NCBI GenBank assembly: GCA_036939755.1
Contig: JALLAZ010001046.1
Span: 1 to 10,514 of the forward strand
Origin: Stephanodiscus triporus
Lineage: Eukaryota; Bacillariophyta; Thalassiosirophyceae; Thalassiosirales; Thalassiosiraceae
DNA: 10,514 nt
Direction: 5' to 3'
Positions within the stretch are counted from its first letter, which is position 1, and each line of letters opens with the position of its first letter. A model generated the notes under the pieces. That model ran no database searches. It had not been told where the DNA came from and saw only the letters and a list, made by a program, of their open reading frames with translations. Positions 1 through 8,560 of the stretch are shown here, piece after piece. The translations under genes were made by a program, and so were the position numbers.

Positions 1-283
1 GGCAAGGGCGACGTGCAGACTAATCACATGTGTGACTGCCCAATAGGCCACACAGCGGTGATGAGTACTGCAGCCCCACCCCCTCCACCCCTCCTCAATC
101 ATTCTCCATTCCAGGCAACATTTGCAAAACAATACTCCATGTGGTCAAAAACAAAAGCACGCGCATCAACACAGAGTCCATCAACCTCTTCACAGCCCTT
201 GTCAAACAGCTCATCCCCTCCATCAAACCAGACCTCCACTACATCTCTGATCTAATCTTCCAAAACAAACTCCCATATATTTT

Positions 284-745
284 TTGTTTTGCCCCCTTGG
301 AATCCCTACAGCAATCCATTGCCTCATCGTGAGCCACATTGCCCACACCCTCTGGAATAAGTTCATGTCCCACCTCTTCCCCTTTAACTATGCCATTGAC
401 ATACCCAATGGCAGCAACTTTGTCAGAAAGGCAATGCAACTCTCGATTGAAAAATTTATCAACACACTCCAAAGAAACAACACTCTCCCCTCACATGCAG
501 CCATCTTCTTCAACCTAACCAACCAATTCAACAGTGAATCCCACAAAGAATTCTTACGTTATTGAAACCTCCTTCCCTGAAATTCTACCACCCACACTTT
601 TCTACCACGATGCCACCACCATCCACCACAAATGTGATGATGGCACCTGGCACAACCTCCTCATGAAAGAAGGCATCAGTCAAGGATGCCCCCTCTCCCA
701 CCACTTTGCTTCCTTCATTGTCACCCACCCTCCTCAAACTAATCT
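284..745 (+). pseudogene. RT fingers and palm remnant with QGCPLS motif
   Basis: The first frame (284-565) reads PLGIPTAIHCLIVSHIAHTL early on, which fits the conserved 'PLGIPTAIRR' region before the RT palm. The second frame (534-745) carries HDATTIHHKCDDGTW followed by GISQGCPLSHHFAS, equivalent to the conserved QG-x-PLSP motif of retroelement polymerases. The two frames overlap by about 30 bases, so at least one indel lies near 535-570. The usual Pro after PLS is His here. The fragment cannot encode a working enzyme. Confidence 0.7.
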
Positions 746-748
746 GCA

Positions 749-799
749 AGACTAGTCTCCAGCGACCCAGAAGCCATAGACTAGTCTCCAGCGACCCAG
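749..799 (+). repeat. 22-bp direct repeat, 29-bp period
   Basis: The 22 bases at 749-770 (agactagtctccagcgaccc plus ag) recur exactly at 778-799, separated by aagccat. This is a tandem duplication of a 29-base unit inside the RT remnant. It shifts the reading frame between the QGCPLS block and the catalytic block, and looks like a slippage or repair duplication. Confidence 0.9.
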
Positions 800-1195
800 G
801 TGACAATGGCTTTGGCAGCATCTCCCACCTCCTTGGCTATGTCAACGTCAACGACATCTTCTCATGTGTCTTCCTTCCTGACTTACCCTTCCGCTGTATG
901 ACACTAAAAACACTTGGCGCCTCCCTTGGCTGTTTTGTCGACCCATCCAAAACTTGAATACTCACCTCCTGCAATACTGCAATGGATCATCTACACTACC
1001 CCTCCTTCACACGATGAACCCCACCCTTGTCACCTCAATCTCTACAACAATCGATGAGGAGTTCTCCACCCGTCCACACCCCACCAACGAATCCGCAGCA
1101 TCCCTACCAGTCGAACTCACCACCGGCTTCTGCCTCCTTGGCCAACCTGTCAGCTCCACCTCCTTTGCCACCGCCTTCATCTCCTCCTGAATTTT
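800..1195 (+). pseudogene. RT catalytic-loop and thumb remnant
   Basis: The frame to 957 reads ISHLLGYVNVNDIFSCV and then LKTLGASLGCFVDPSKT. The expected catalytic YVDD has become YVNVND, from bases gtcaacgtcaacgac at 841-855, so both catalytic aspartates are displaced. After a stop at 955-957 the next frame (954-1190) continues with PVELTTGFCLLGQPV, a post-RT block of the same protein type. The element is therefore catalytically dead as well as frameshifted. Confidence 0.65.
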
Positions 1196-1472
1196 GAACG
1201 TTAAAGAGAGCATATCATCCCTTACCACCTCCATCACCAACAAACAAGAAACACAACCCCGCCTCTTCTCCCAAAGCCCTATACCTATACAGACACTACA
1301 ACACCTTCTTGCCTCCGACATCCTCTACAACCTACCCATCGATGACCCCGACCCTAACTGGGGAGAGTAGAATTGACCCCTCACATCCAATATCAACAAC
1401 ATCATCTCCATCTTCCTCACAACTCTCATCAACCAACCAACAATCTCCCCTCTGCCATTCTAATCAGCCAAC

Positions 1473-2575
1473 TTGCCTTCACTTTTGGGCAGCCTTGGCA
1501 TCCTCTGCCCTCAAACCTGCGCAGCACCTGACTTTGTCATCACAATGACCACCGCCACACACAACACACAACAAGATTTCTGCCCCCACCATGATCTCCT
1601 ACCCTCCAAACCCCACCAATCCCTCAGTAACCTCTTCCAACCATCCACCAACTCCACCGCCCACATCTTACAATGGTTCCAACGTCTCCTCCCATCAATT
1701 GCACATATTGCCTGCACCCCCTTGACTCCAACTCACAATTGCATCACACATTTCCACTCTTCCGTCTCCAAAAACATGCCCGATCCCACATCAAAAACCA
1801 CTGCAGCAACAACCTTTGAACAGAACTCTGCCACGAATTCTATAACACTGCCTCTGACCAAACTCACCTTCCCCCAAGCATGCTCTCCCTCCAAACATCT
1901 TACCCCCTCATCTCCCTCTGCCGCAGCCTACCGCCAAACTGACTAAAACCTTGGATCTTCCTCCCAGTGCATTTGACACTATTAACAAACCCTTCTGCCC
2001 ATGCCGATGCCGCAGCGATGCATTTGGGGATCAAATCTTCCATTGCAGACACATCAAAACAAAATTGGAGCCCACAATTTGATCCACTATGGCTTCACTA
2101 CCACCCTTGGTCCCCTCTTCTCCACCGCTGGATACCTCCTCCCATCCTCTACTCTCGACGTCGAACACAACTCCACCTACCTCCCTACCCACAGACCTGG
2201 CCATTCAACCTCTCCTTCAACCCAAATTCATCATCCCCACCCCTCATCAACTACACATGCCCTTACACCACTGTTGGCATCGATGTCACCATTGCCAGTC
2301 CACCCCCATACCCTTCCTTTGATCCTACCTCTCCAGATGTCACAAAAATATTAACGGTCAATGCCAAATGCCAATTCACATCTACAGAAATACAAGAAAA
2401 AGAAGATTGGACGTGACAAAAAAACTGACCCCACCACATGCACTATAGTAATCTGAGACCTCCACATGTGCAACATGGTCCTCATTCCTCTCAAAATTGA
2501 TCCCCATGGACGATTCGGCCCCCTCCTCCAAACCTTCATCTTTGACACAGAACACACAACACCCTTAGCTGGTAA
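1473..2575 (+). pseudogene. C-terminal domains of the decayed RT element
   Basis: Frame 1473-1946 contains WFQRLLPSIAHIAC. After a frame change a Cys-rich motif with pattern C-x-C-x-C, then DAFGDQIFHC, appears near 2000-2055 and is followed by a stop. Another frame gives NLSFNPN, CPYTTVGIDVTI and SPDVTKILTVNA (about 2200-2370). A last frame from about 2395 gives KKKIGRDKKTDPTTC, one stop, and the block ending PLAGN near 2572. The motif order matches one protein, so this is a single decayed coding region. Confidence 0.6.
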
Positions 2576-2760
2576 TGTCGGTGTCGTGTTGGGGATTTCC
2601 CCCCCCCCAAAACAACAGACACGCTGATATGTCGGCGCAATGTCGCCGACACAACACATACCATGTCGGCAACATCAAGCCATGTCGACTCCTCAGATGC
2701 CGTGTCAATGTTGTGTTGGCATGATGATTACCCCACTTGTTTGCACATGTCGGCAAAAAA
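2574..2760. repeat. TGTCGGC-word cluster with perfect hairpin
   Basis: The word TGTCGGC occurs at 2630, 2664 and 2748, and TGTCGGT at 2574. At 2630-2651 TGTCGGCG is followed, after a 6-base loop, by its perfect reverse complement CGCCGACA. Related GTGTTGTGTTGGCA and ACACAACACA words lie between. A homopolymer of C sits at 2599-2608. This could be the end of a small non-autonomous element, but no matching terminal repeat pair or target-site duplication could be fixed. Confidence 0.45.
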
Positions 2761-2779
2761 CTACTAACAGTGGAGGAGG

Positions 2780-3183
2780 CAACGATGAAGGTGATAATTT
2801 GTGACGATGACGATGACAGAGACAACGGCAGCGGCGACGGCGGCGGAAACACAACAATCAAATAGTACACAGAAGAGAAGAAGGTATGGTAATGGCGACG
2901 GCAACGATGATGGTGACAACAACGACCATGACAACGACGACGTAGGCGACGACGATGGCAACAGCAACAACGATGATGATGACATGCAGAGACAGCAGAC
3001 AACAATCAACTAAATAGAATTGGCAGTGGAAAAGACGGTGATGTCACCGTCGCAAGACAATGACATAGACAATGACGGCAAAGACGACAATGATAACAGC
3101 AGTGGTGGCAGATAGACAGCATACGGTGTTGACGACGACGACGACTACTACTACTACGACTATTACGACTATTGCTACTACTA

Positions 3184-3215
<32 letters not shown>

Positions 3216-3225
3216 ACGACTATGA
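2780..3225. repeat. Trinucleotide-rich tract with GAC/TAC microsatellite
   Basis: The tract is dominated by GAC, GAT, AAC and GGC triplets, becoming a near-pure microsatellite at 3131-3224: five GAC units, then runs of TAC, then alternating TAC and GAC. Because the period is three, all six frames tend to stay open. The Asp/Asn-rich or Thr-rich peptides that can be read are a consequence of the repeat, with no sign of a real gene. Confidence 0.85.
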
Positions 3226-3273
3226 GCCGGCGGCAGAGGCAGCGGCAGCAGCAGCACAGCACGGCAAAGGAGG

Positions 3274-3402
3274 CAGCACGACGGCGACGGCGGTGGCACG
3301 GCAACAGAGGCAGCACGACGGCGGAGGCGGCGGTAGGACGGCGACGGCGGTGGCATGGCAACAGAGACAGCACGACGGCGGAGGCGGCGGTAGCAGCGGC
3401 AA
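3274..3402. repeat. 57-bp GC-rich minisatellite
   Basis: The word cagcacgacg starts at 3274, 3311 and 3368. The unit 3311-3367 is 57 bases (19 triplets). The unit before it is a 37-base version lacking 20 internal bases, and the last one is partial. The core is GCGGAGGCGGCGGTAG plus GACGGCGACGGCGGTGGCA. Both strands stay open (Arg-rich and Ala-rich on +, Pro/Cys-rich on -), as expected for a repeat whose length is a multiple of three. Confidence 0.8.
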
Positions 3403-3404
3403 AT

Positions 3405-3738
3405 ATCATACGACGGGCAGGCGTCAATTTCGAGATAGCGATACTGAAATTGAAACATTCACTGCGAAACGACTAATTTATTAGTTGGCGAAAGTAATTG
3501 GCAGAAGGAAAACTAAAATATTTTATTTATCAAAATACGATTCTCTTCACGCTAATGTCACACCTCAACGAAAATCCCTGGCCGCCTGCTGGCGCAAAAG
3601 ATTCAATGGTCGGAGAGTCCCCAACTCCACAAAGATCCTGAGGGGAAAGAGGGGGAAAGCCACACAAGTGAACTCCATCCCATATCTCAAATACAATTGA
3701 ACTGTCGTATCATCGAAATCCTATCCTCCATTAAAACC
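3405..3738 (+). promoter_or_regulatory. Upstream region of the cyclophilin gene
   Basis: No gene was seen here. The stretch is AT-richer than the minisatellite to its left, for example aaaatattttatttatc near 3514-3530, and must contain the promoter and 5' leader of the cyclophilin gene. No specific TATA box or transcription-factor site can be assigned with confidence. Confidence 0.35.
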
Positions 3739-5059
3739 ATGTAAGTTTTCCAGACGAAAAGCGAAACGATACTGGGAGATTTCGCTGCATGGACGGAGGT
3801 CGGGAGAGCGAGAGAGTGTCGCGGGCGGGGCGTCATCCGGCCTGTCGATTCGTGTCGTCGGGATGTGTGTGTGGTGTGGTGTGGTGTGGTGTGTGGCGGA
3901 GGGCGTTCTTCATCCGCCGAGGGGACGGCTCTCGGGGGCAACGAACCCTCTTTTTTTGTTGTTGCGATCGATTAACTTTCCGAGACATCGCGCCGCATCG
4001 CATATACGATCATCGTCCGGCGGGGACACGATACATGATGTGTTCGATCGGTCCATCTCCTCTCTCGCTGTGCTGTCCTCTCTCCTCGTGTCGATCGCAC
4101 GGTGCCCCTCCCCCCCCGAAAATGTACGACGACCGTAACGATCATCTCATGCTCTCCCCCTTTTCCCGAAACGAACGAAAAAAACAAAAAAAACAACAAC
4201 AACACCCGCCCAACGAAACAGGTCCAGATCCCAGTGCTACTTTGACATCACCATCGGCGGGAAGCCCGCGGGTCGCATCGTCATGGAACTCCGCGGCGAC
4301 GTCGTGCCGAAGACCGCCGAGAACTTTCGCGCGTTGTGCACCGGTGAGTTCGAGCTCTCTCTCTCTCTCTCTCTCTCTTTCTCCCCCCTCCTTCTTTTTT
4401 TTCTTCCCCCCCCAAACCCACCCCCCCCCCCCCCCTTCCGCTCACGCCCGCGCCATCCGCCCCCATCGCCGCCCAAACACCAAAATAAACACCGAAGGCG
4501 AGAAGGGATTCGGCTTCGCCGGATCGTCCTTCCACCGCGTCATACCCGGATTCATGTGCCAGGGCGGGGACTTCACGAACCACAACGGCACGGGAGGGAA
4601 GAGCATCTACGGCAACAAGTTCGCGGACGAGAACTTCGTTCTGAAGCACACGGGTCCCGGCATCCTCAGCATGGCGAACGCCGGACCGAACACCAACGGG
4701 AGTCAGGTACGTGGCGGCGCCCAAATACGGGTCGGGGACGGGAACTCATTTCCGTGATAGTCGTTCGACGTCATTTTGGCGCACACGTCACTCGTGCACA
4801 TCGGTATTGCTCTTAACGAATCTCCGACATCGCCCTCGTCTAACCTCCCCCCCTTCCGACGCCCTCGTTCTGCATATATTCCGGTCTTGGCCAGTTCTTC
4901 CTCTGCACATCCGAGACTGCCTGGCTCAACGGGAAGCACGTGGTGTTCGGGTCCGTCGTCGGTGGCATGGATGTCGTCAAGGCGGTCGAGTCCGTCGGAT
5001 CGCAGTCCGGCGCCACCAAGGCCCCCGTCATCATCGCCGCGTGCGGACAGCTTTCTTAA
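3739..5059 (+). CDS. Cyclophilin A-type peptidyl-prolyl cis-trans isomerase, 4 exons
   Basis: This enzyme catalyses cis-trans isomerisation of peptide bonds before proline and assists protein folding. It is a single-domain form without signal or organelle peptide, so probably cytosolic. Exons read from sequence are 3739-3740 (AT), 4222-4343, 4498-4706 and 4895-5059. Donors are GTAAGT, GTGAGT and GTACGT, and all introns end in AG. Splicing gives 165 residues, the same length as human cyclophilin A as I recall it, with matching numbering: R55, F60, M61 and Q63 in [16 protein letters not shown]113, W121 and H126. Trp121 predicts cyclosporin binding. No in-frame ATG lies between the upstream stop at 4136-4138 and 4283, and starting at 4283 would lose the first strand. 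The ATG is therefore formed by joining AT to G4222. Other AT|GT donors (3865, 4039, 4124) would give the same protein. 3741 is preferred for its GTAAGT. The family is certain; the exon 1 position is less so. Confidence 0.93.
3741..4221 (+). other. Cyclophilin intron 1 (splits the start codon)
   Basis: The intron runs from GTAAGT to ACAG, 481 bases if the 3741 donor is used. It holds a TGTGTG/GTGTGG simple repeat (about 3862-3897) and pyrimidine-rich stretches. An A-rich run with AAC triplets sits just before the acceptor, unusual where a pyrimidine tract is expected. In unspliced RNA the start would read ATG-TAA. A later donor at 4124 (GTACGA) would make it 98 bases. Confidence 0.6.
4344..4497 (+). 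other. Cyclophilin intron 2 with CT repeat and C15 run
   Basis: The 154-base intron runs from GTGAGT to GAAG and interrupts the Gly42 codon after its first base. It begins with about a dozen CT units (about 4352-4378), then T-rich and C-rich runs, including 15 consecutive C at 4421-4435. The exact run lengths are prone to sequencing error, but they lie outside the coding sequence. Confidence 0.85.
4707..4894 (+). other. Cyclophilin intron 3
   Basis: The 188-base intron lies between Gln111 and Phe112 (phase 0) with donor GTACGT and acceptor GGCCAG. It joins NGSQ to FFLCT, an unbroken conserved cyclophilin stretch, which fixes both boundaries. Confidence 0.92.
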
Positions 5060-5888
5060 GCGTTACTCGAAGGGGGGGAAAGGGGGAAAGGAAGAAAAAT
5101 GATGGAGAGAGAAAAGAGATGAGGGTTGGATAGTTGCGTGGGTGACGATAGACGTTGTTATATCATTCATGGAGGATACATATGTCTCGGGATTCTCTCG
5201 GCGATACAACGAACGATGAATATTACTGAGAGTTTCCCCGATTTGCTAATTGATTATCCTAATCGTAAAAGCAAACCCTACGGTTTTGTTTCGGGCTGAA
5301 ATACAGTCTTCTCTCTTTTTTTGCCAAATGTCGTCACGTTGAAATCGCCATGTCTTTTCGTCAAGGTCCGCTCCGAGAAAATACCAACAAATCCACCCCC
5401 ATTCCAATGCATGTGCCACTCCATCCTCCGCTTGCTTGTGTAACGAAATAAGGTTTCCGCAGATACCCTAGCATTGAAACTAGGACTCTGACCCGATTAT
5501 AGCGACTAATCGAATCCGTTCTCAATTATGTATGGGGCGCGGGCGGGCGGCGGGGAGTTAGGAAAATGGAACTCCAAAGAAATTTGGCGGGAATAGGTTC
5601 GCGCCGGGAGGTTTTATCTTTTATCGTGTATCCAGAGAAAGATATCGTACGATACGATAAATACGGTACGATAAGTAGGTCTGGCACGTAAAGTACTGTA
5701 TGTACTGGTCAGAAAAGAACAAAACACAAAACACACGGAGAGAAGCTGGCGGGCTATGGTAGGGAGAAGAACTGTGGATGTCAGCAGAATTTTTATTGCA
5801 ACCAACATCATGAGCCTGAGCAAGTGCAAGAAACAACCCAACGGTAATGGACCAATGACGAATCAAGAACATCGTTAAGTCATCAACC
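5060..5888. other. Intergenic: cyclophilin 3' end and RING gene upstream
   Basis: No protein-coding gene is supported here. The left part is the cyclophilin 3' untranslated region, and the right part must carry the RING gene promoter. Two small hairpins occur: CCTAG/CTAGG at 5467-5484 (8-base loop) and CGATTA/TAATCG at 5494-5512 (7-base loop). Three TACGATA words lie at 5648, 5653 and 5667. A minus-strand frame at 5621-5896 has no recognisable motif and is not called. Confidence 0.5.
5648..5673. promoter_or_regulatory. TACGATA triple repeat upstream of RING gene
   Basis: The word TACGATA occurs at 5648-5654, 5653-5659 and 5667-5673, about 215-240 bases before the RING start codon. Clustered copies could be a transcription-factor site, but no known factor is recognised and the sequence is AT-rich enough for a chance origin. 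Confidence 0.2.
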
Positions 5889-7037
5889 ATGAGCATGTAC
5901 TACTCGTCCACCCCAAACCTCGCATCTACGACGAACTCCGCCACCGCCGCCGAACGGGACTTCGCCGGTTTGGCTGTCGCGGCATTTGTCGCGGCATTTG
6001 TGGGCGTCCTCGTCTTGATCCGCGTGGTCGTGTCGATAGTCCGTCTCTTAGGGTGGGGAGTGGCGTTGCCCGGCGTATTCCGGACGAGTAATTCGAAGTG
6101 AGTTGCGTTTGAGTAAGCGTCGTATCCCATTCGTTGCACATCTGCTAGAAGTAGGTCGTCGTTGAGAAACGAGGATTTGACACAACACTATGAAGAGTAA
6201 GACCTCACGTCTGACTTCATCACACCTCTTGTACACCTCTCAAACGCGAATGAAACTCTAGCGAGTCCACCAATGTTAAATTGTCATCGGAACAGAAGAA
6301 GGAGATTGATGATCTTCGATCCGTCGCCATACGTCGTCATCTGAAGCAATTCACAGCGGTCAGTATTACTGTGTTGTTCCGCACATATTATCTTCACGTG
6401 ACTTGAATTTTCATGCTTCTCTCTCATGTATTTGGATCAGACCTTTAATGCAATGACCGTAGAGTCAAACGTCATCACGACGCAACAACCGCCGTCAAGA
6501 AGCAATTGTATGTTACACCAAAACGACACCCCTATCTCTGATGCCCACGACGAGGAATCGATGATTGTGAAAGTAAACAAAAAGGTACTGGAGAAGTCCA
6601 CTAATACGTCGATGCCGCTCCTCCTAGCCTATGGCACCGACAGATCGTCGTTGTTGTCGACCAATGCCATCGTCTGCAACGCCGAAGCTTCATCGCAGAC
6701 TCAGCTTAACGGTATGTTATTTACGATGATCCACAATTATGATGATGTAGAGGATGGCGAATTGTGTTGTGCAATCTGTCACGAGGACTACAAGTCGTCA
6801 GACAGAATTGTCTGGTCATCCAACTCGCAATGCACGCACGTCTTCCATGAGGAGTGCATGGTACGCTGGCTTATATCGTTGGGTTGGATTAAGTCGAAGG
6901 AGGAGCCGAAGGTTTTTCTAGATGAGAACCCGATCAAGAATGAGAGGAATCTGCTGAATTATGATTTGGAATGCCCGTGCTGTCGGCAGGAATTCGTTGA
7001 CAAGACATTATTGCCTGTAGTCGTTGAGGCATGTTAA
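5889..7037 (+). CDS. Membrane-anchored RING-H2 protein (probable E3 ubiquitin ligase), 3 exons
   Basis: Exons are 5889-6097, 6262-6358 and 6441-7037. Donors are GTGAGT and GTCAGT, acceptors CTCTAG and GATCAG, and the joined frame is open for 300 residues. Residues 25-54 form one hydrophobic membrane segment (AAFVAAFVGVLVLIRVVVSI within it). Exon 2 encodes LSSEQKKEIDDLRSVAIRRH (77-96), a charged helix that resembles diatom RING proteins between membrane segment and RING. The RING has C212-x2-C215, C233, H235, H238, C241 and C280-x2-C283, a complete C3H2C3 zinc set. RING-H2 proteins bind a ubiquitin-loaded E2 and pass ubiquitin to substrates; this one would act at a membrane. The C241-C280 gap is 38 residues, far more than the about ten in classic RING-H2. 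The start ATG follows CAACC. Substrate unknown. The stop TGA at 6099 that closes exon 1 alone lies within the donor. Confidence 0.88.
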
Positions 7038-7532
7038 GGAGGAGGGTTTGCGACTGTTTGATGGATGCAACATTTCAACCCAGCAGAGAGTGTCTGTATT
7101 GTGAATAAGACTTGGGTGGTCTCTGGAATCCCTAAACGCTTGCTAAAACGTAAAATAAATAGTTAATCTCTGATGACGACCTATCTAGGAAAGCAGATGA
7201 CAGAATATGTTTTAAGTCAGAAACAGAAAATGATTTCCCTGACGCCTGACGCCAGATATCACATCGTACACAACGAATTTTCACACTTGCATTGTCCTCT
7301 GCATTCTAAATATTGGACAAGGTACCTAAGAAAGTGTGAATCTGTCCAGCATGATACGATATTTGCCATTTGTACAAGCGTGTGTTCCCCAAGTTCACTG
7401 ATTCTGAGGAAGGAGTGGATAAGCACTTCTGGAACTATTACTAGGCACAATATTACTATGACGAGCTATTACAATACTATCTAAATCAAACAGGCTGATA
7501 TGTGGAATTGTGGAGTCATATCCTTATCAATA
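7038..7532. other. Convergent intergenic region, no gene seen
   Basis: This is the space between the 3' ends of the RING gene (+) and the DUF6824-like gene (-). A + frame at 7173-7484 (103 codons) shows no recognisable domain and lacks the C-ending codon bias of the cyclophilin gene, so it is treated as untranslated. Confidence 0.5.
7154..7159 (+). terminator. AATAAA polyadenylation-signal candidate
   Basis: AATAAA lies 117 bases after the RING stop codon, within an AT-rich stretch. It matches the general eukaryotic polyadenylation hexamer. Diatom genes do not always use it, so this is only a candidate. Confidence 0.35.
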
Positions 7533-8483
7533 TCACAAACTCCTCGCGTAGAGCACTGCCACCCGAGCCGCCCTCTCGCGTTCCCATCGAGAGCTCTTCT
7601 TCGATGCCTTCGCAATGTTCTCAATCCCGTGATCGCCCTGGTGTAATCTGTGTGCCGCGATAACGACATAAGAGTGTGCCAACTTCATCTGGACTAAATG
7701 AGAGGATTTGAAGAGAAACTTCTCGTTGTCAACGCAGGCGTTGCATCCCGAAGCAAGGTGCCAACACTACGAGCATCAGCAACCGCTGCGCTTCTGAACT
7801 GATGCTCTTCCTCTCGAGTGTACCACTTGTTCGATAGTGCATCAGCATCGTAGGGAATCATGACTAACTGGCTGAACTTGGAAAATTGCACTCGAGGCCG
7901 GGCAGACAAAGGCACATTATACTTGATGTCTTGACTCTTCGATACGATTCTTGGTTTGGAAGGGAAATCAACATAATGTGTAGAGGGGGGTACGTCTTGG
8001 CTGATTTTGGTGACCATCATGATGAGATTTTCCATTCGCAATGACACGTCATGATTGGGCTCGGGGCAAGGCATACCATTAATCGGCAGCGCCGGGAACG
8101 AGCCCCCCATGTTCGCACCAACCGCATCGCCGTTTCCTTTCATAAACTCTGCCCTGTTCTTTCTCAACGTTTGCTTCGTCTTCTCCAACACCGTTGCCAC
8201 ATCCGCCAATTGAAAAACGTTTGTCCCTTGTTTGAACCCCGCATTCCTTGTTTGCTCAGGACTTAGCTTCCTCAGGAAGCGCCACCCCCTGGACCGGACA
8301 GCATTGATGATGTAGTAGACGATGCGCCCCTTGGCGTCACGCCTAGCCGCCGCGAGGTATTGGGCCTTGTGGGTCAATACCATTTTACGGAATTCGATGT
8401 TGCCAACGAGATCGTTCGCCGGACCCACGACCACAGAGGACGTCGCTGGGGTTTAGCTTGAAGAAATACTGGTTGCCATCCAT
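7533..8483 (-). pseudogene. DUF6824-like (DVLCGRG) gene, frameshifted
   Basis: Reading on the minus strand, ATG at 8483-8481 opens with MDGNQYFFKLNPSDVLCGRG, then SG, the hallmark start of the domain I know from diatoms as DUF6824 (DVLxGRGSGPND...GN..FR). That frame meets a stop soon after. The continuation, NDLVGNIEFRKMVLTHKAQY, lies one base further on, as if two bases of the expected Pro codon near 8418 were lost. The shifted frame runs to TAG at 7696-7694 and includes GWRFLRK, EKTKQTLRKNR and later KWYTREEEHQFRSAAV, another diatom-type motif. A third stretch, back in the first frame, gives HGIENIAKASKK and WERERAARVAVL, ending at TGA 7535-7533. The last switch may be a frameshift near 7755-7700 or an intron ending in CATTTAG. 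The function of the family is unknown to me; basic residues in the domain are compatible with nucleic-acid binding. A sequencing error remains possible. Confidence 0.7.
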
Positions 8484-8560
8484 TATTTTCGAAAAGAGTT
8501 ACCTATTATGAATGCGAAAAAGATTCTTTGCGCGTTTTTTGTTCAATCAATATCTCACAT

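Larger units (their letters stand above)
1..2575 (+). mobile_element. Decayed reverse-transcriptase retroelement (non-LTR-like)
   Basis: One long + strand coding region has decayed here. Its protein blocks are all in the same order and orientation but jump between the three frames and are cut by stops. In order they are: a fingers-like block (about 284-565), a palm block ending in GISQGCPLSHHFAS (672-713), the region of the catalytic loop (835-850), post-RT blocks (954-1195 and 1473-1920), a Cys-rich block with FCPCRCRSDAFGDQIFHC (about 2000-2055), and a C-terminal block with CPYTTVGIDVTI (about 2260) and MVLIPLKIDPHGRFGPLLQT (about 2474-2535). The QGCPLS motif is typical of retroelement reverse transcriptases. 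The set resembles RT-like proteins that are common in diatom genomes, from memory. No LTRs, endonuclease or poly-A tail were found, so the class is tentative. The left end lies outside the window. Confidence 0.75.

Noticed and set aside
2565..3458. Minus-strand frames of 146, 150 and 127 codons over the repeats
   Set aside because: The products are runs of Cys, His, Arg, Ser or Val created by triplet repeats, with no domain.
4281..4724. Minus-strand open frame of 147 codons opposite the cyclophilin exons
   Set aside because: It is antisense to highly conserved cyclophilin sequence and runs through its CT repeat; its Gly/Arg-rich product is a shadow.
3789..4757. Long + strand open frame of 322 codons across cyclophilin exons 2 and 3
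   Set aside because: It reads exon 2 in the wrong frame and translates introns 1 and 2; only its end agrees with the real exon 3. Splicing explains the region fully.
5467..5512. Two neighbouring hairpins that look like tRNA arms, with a TTTCAATG loop on the minus strand
   Set aside because: No A box, no matching acceptor stem and an 8-base T loop; a tRNA could not be assembled around them.
7173..7484. 103-codon + frame downstream of the RING gene
   Set aside because: No motif is recognised, codon use is unlike the neighbouring genes, and it lies where 3' untranslated regions are expected.
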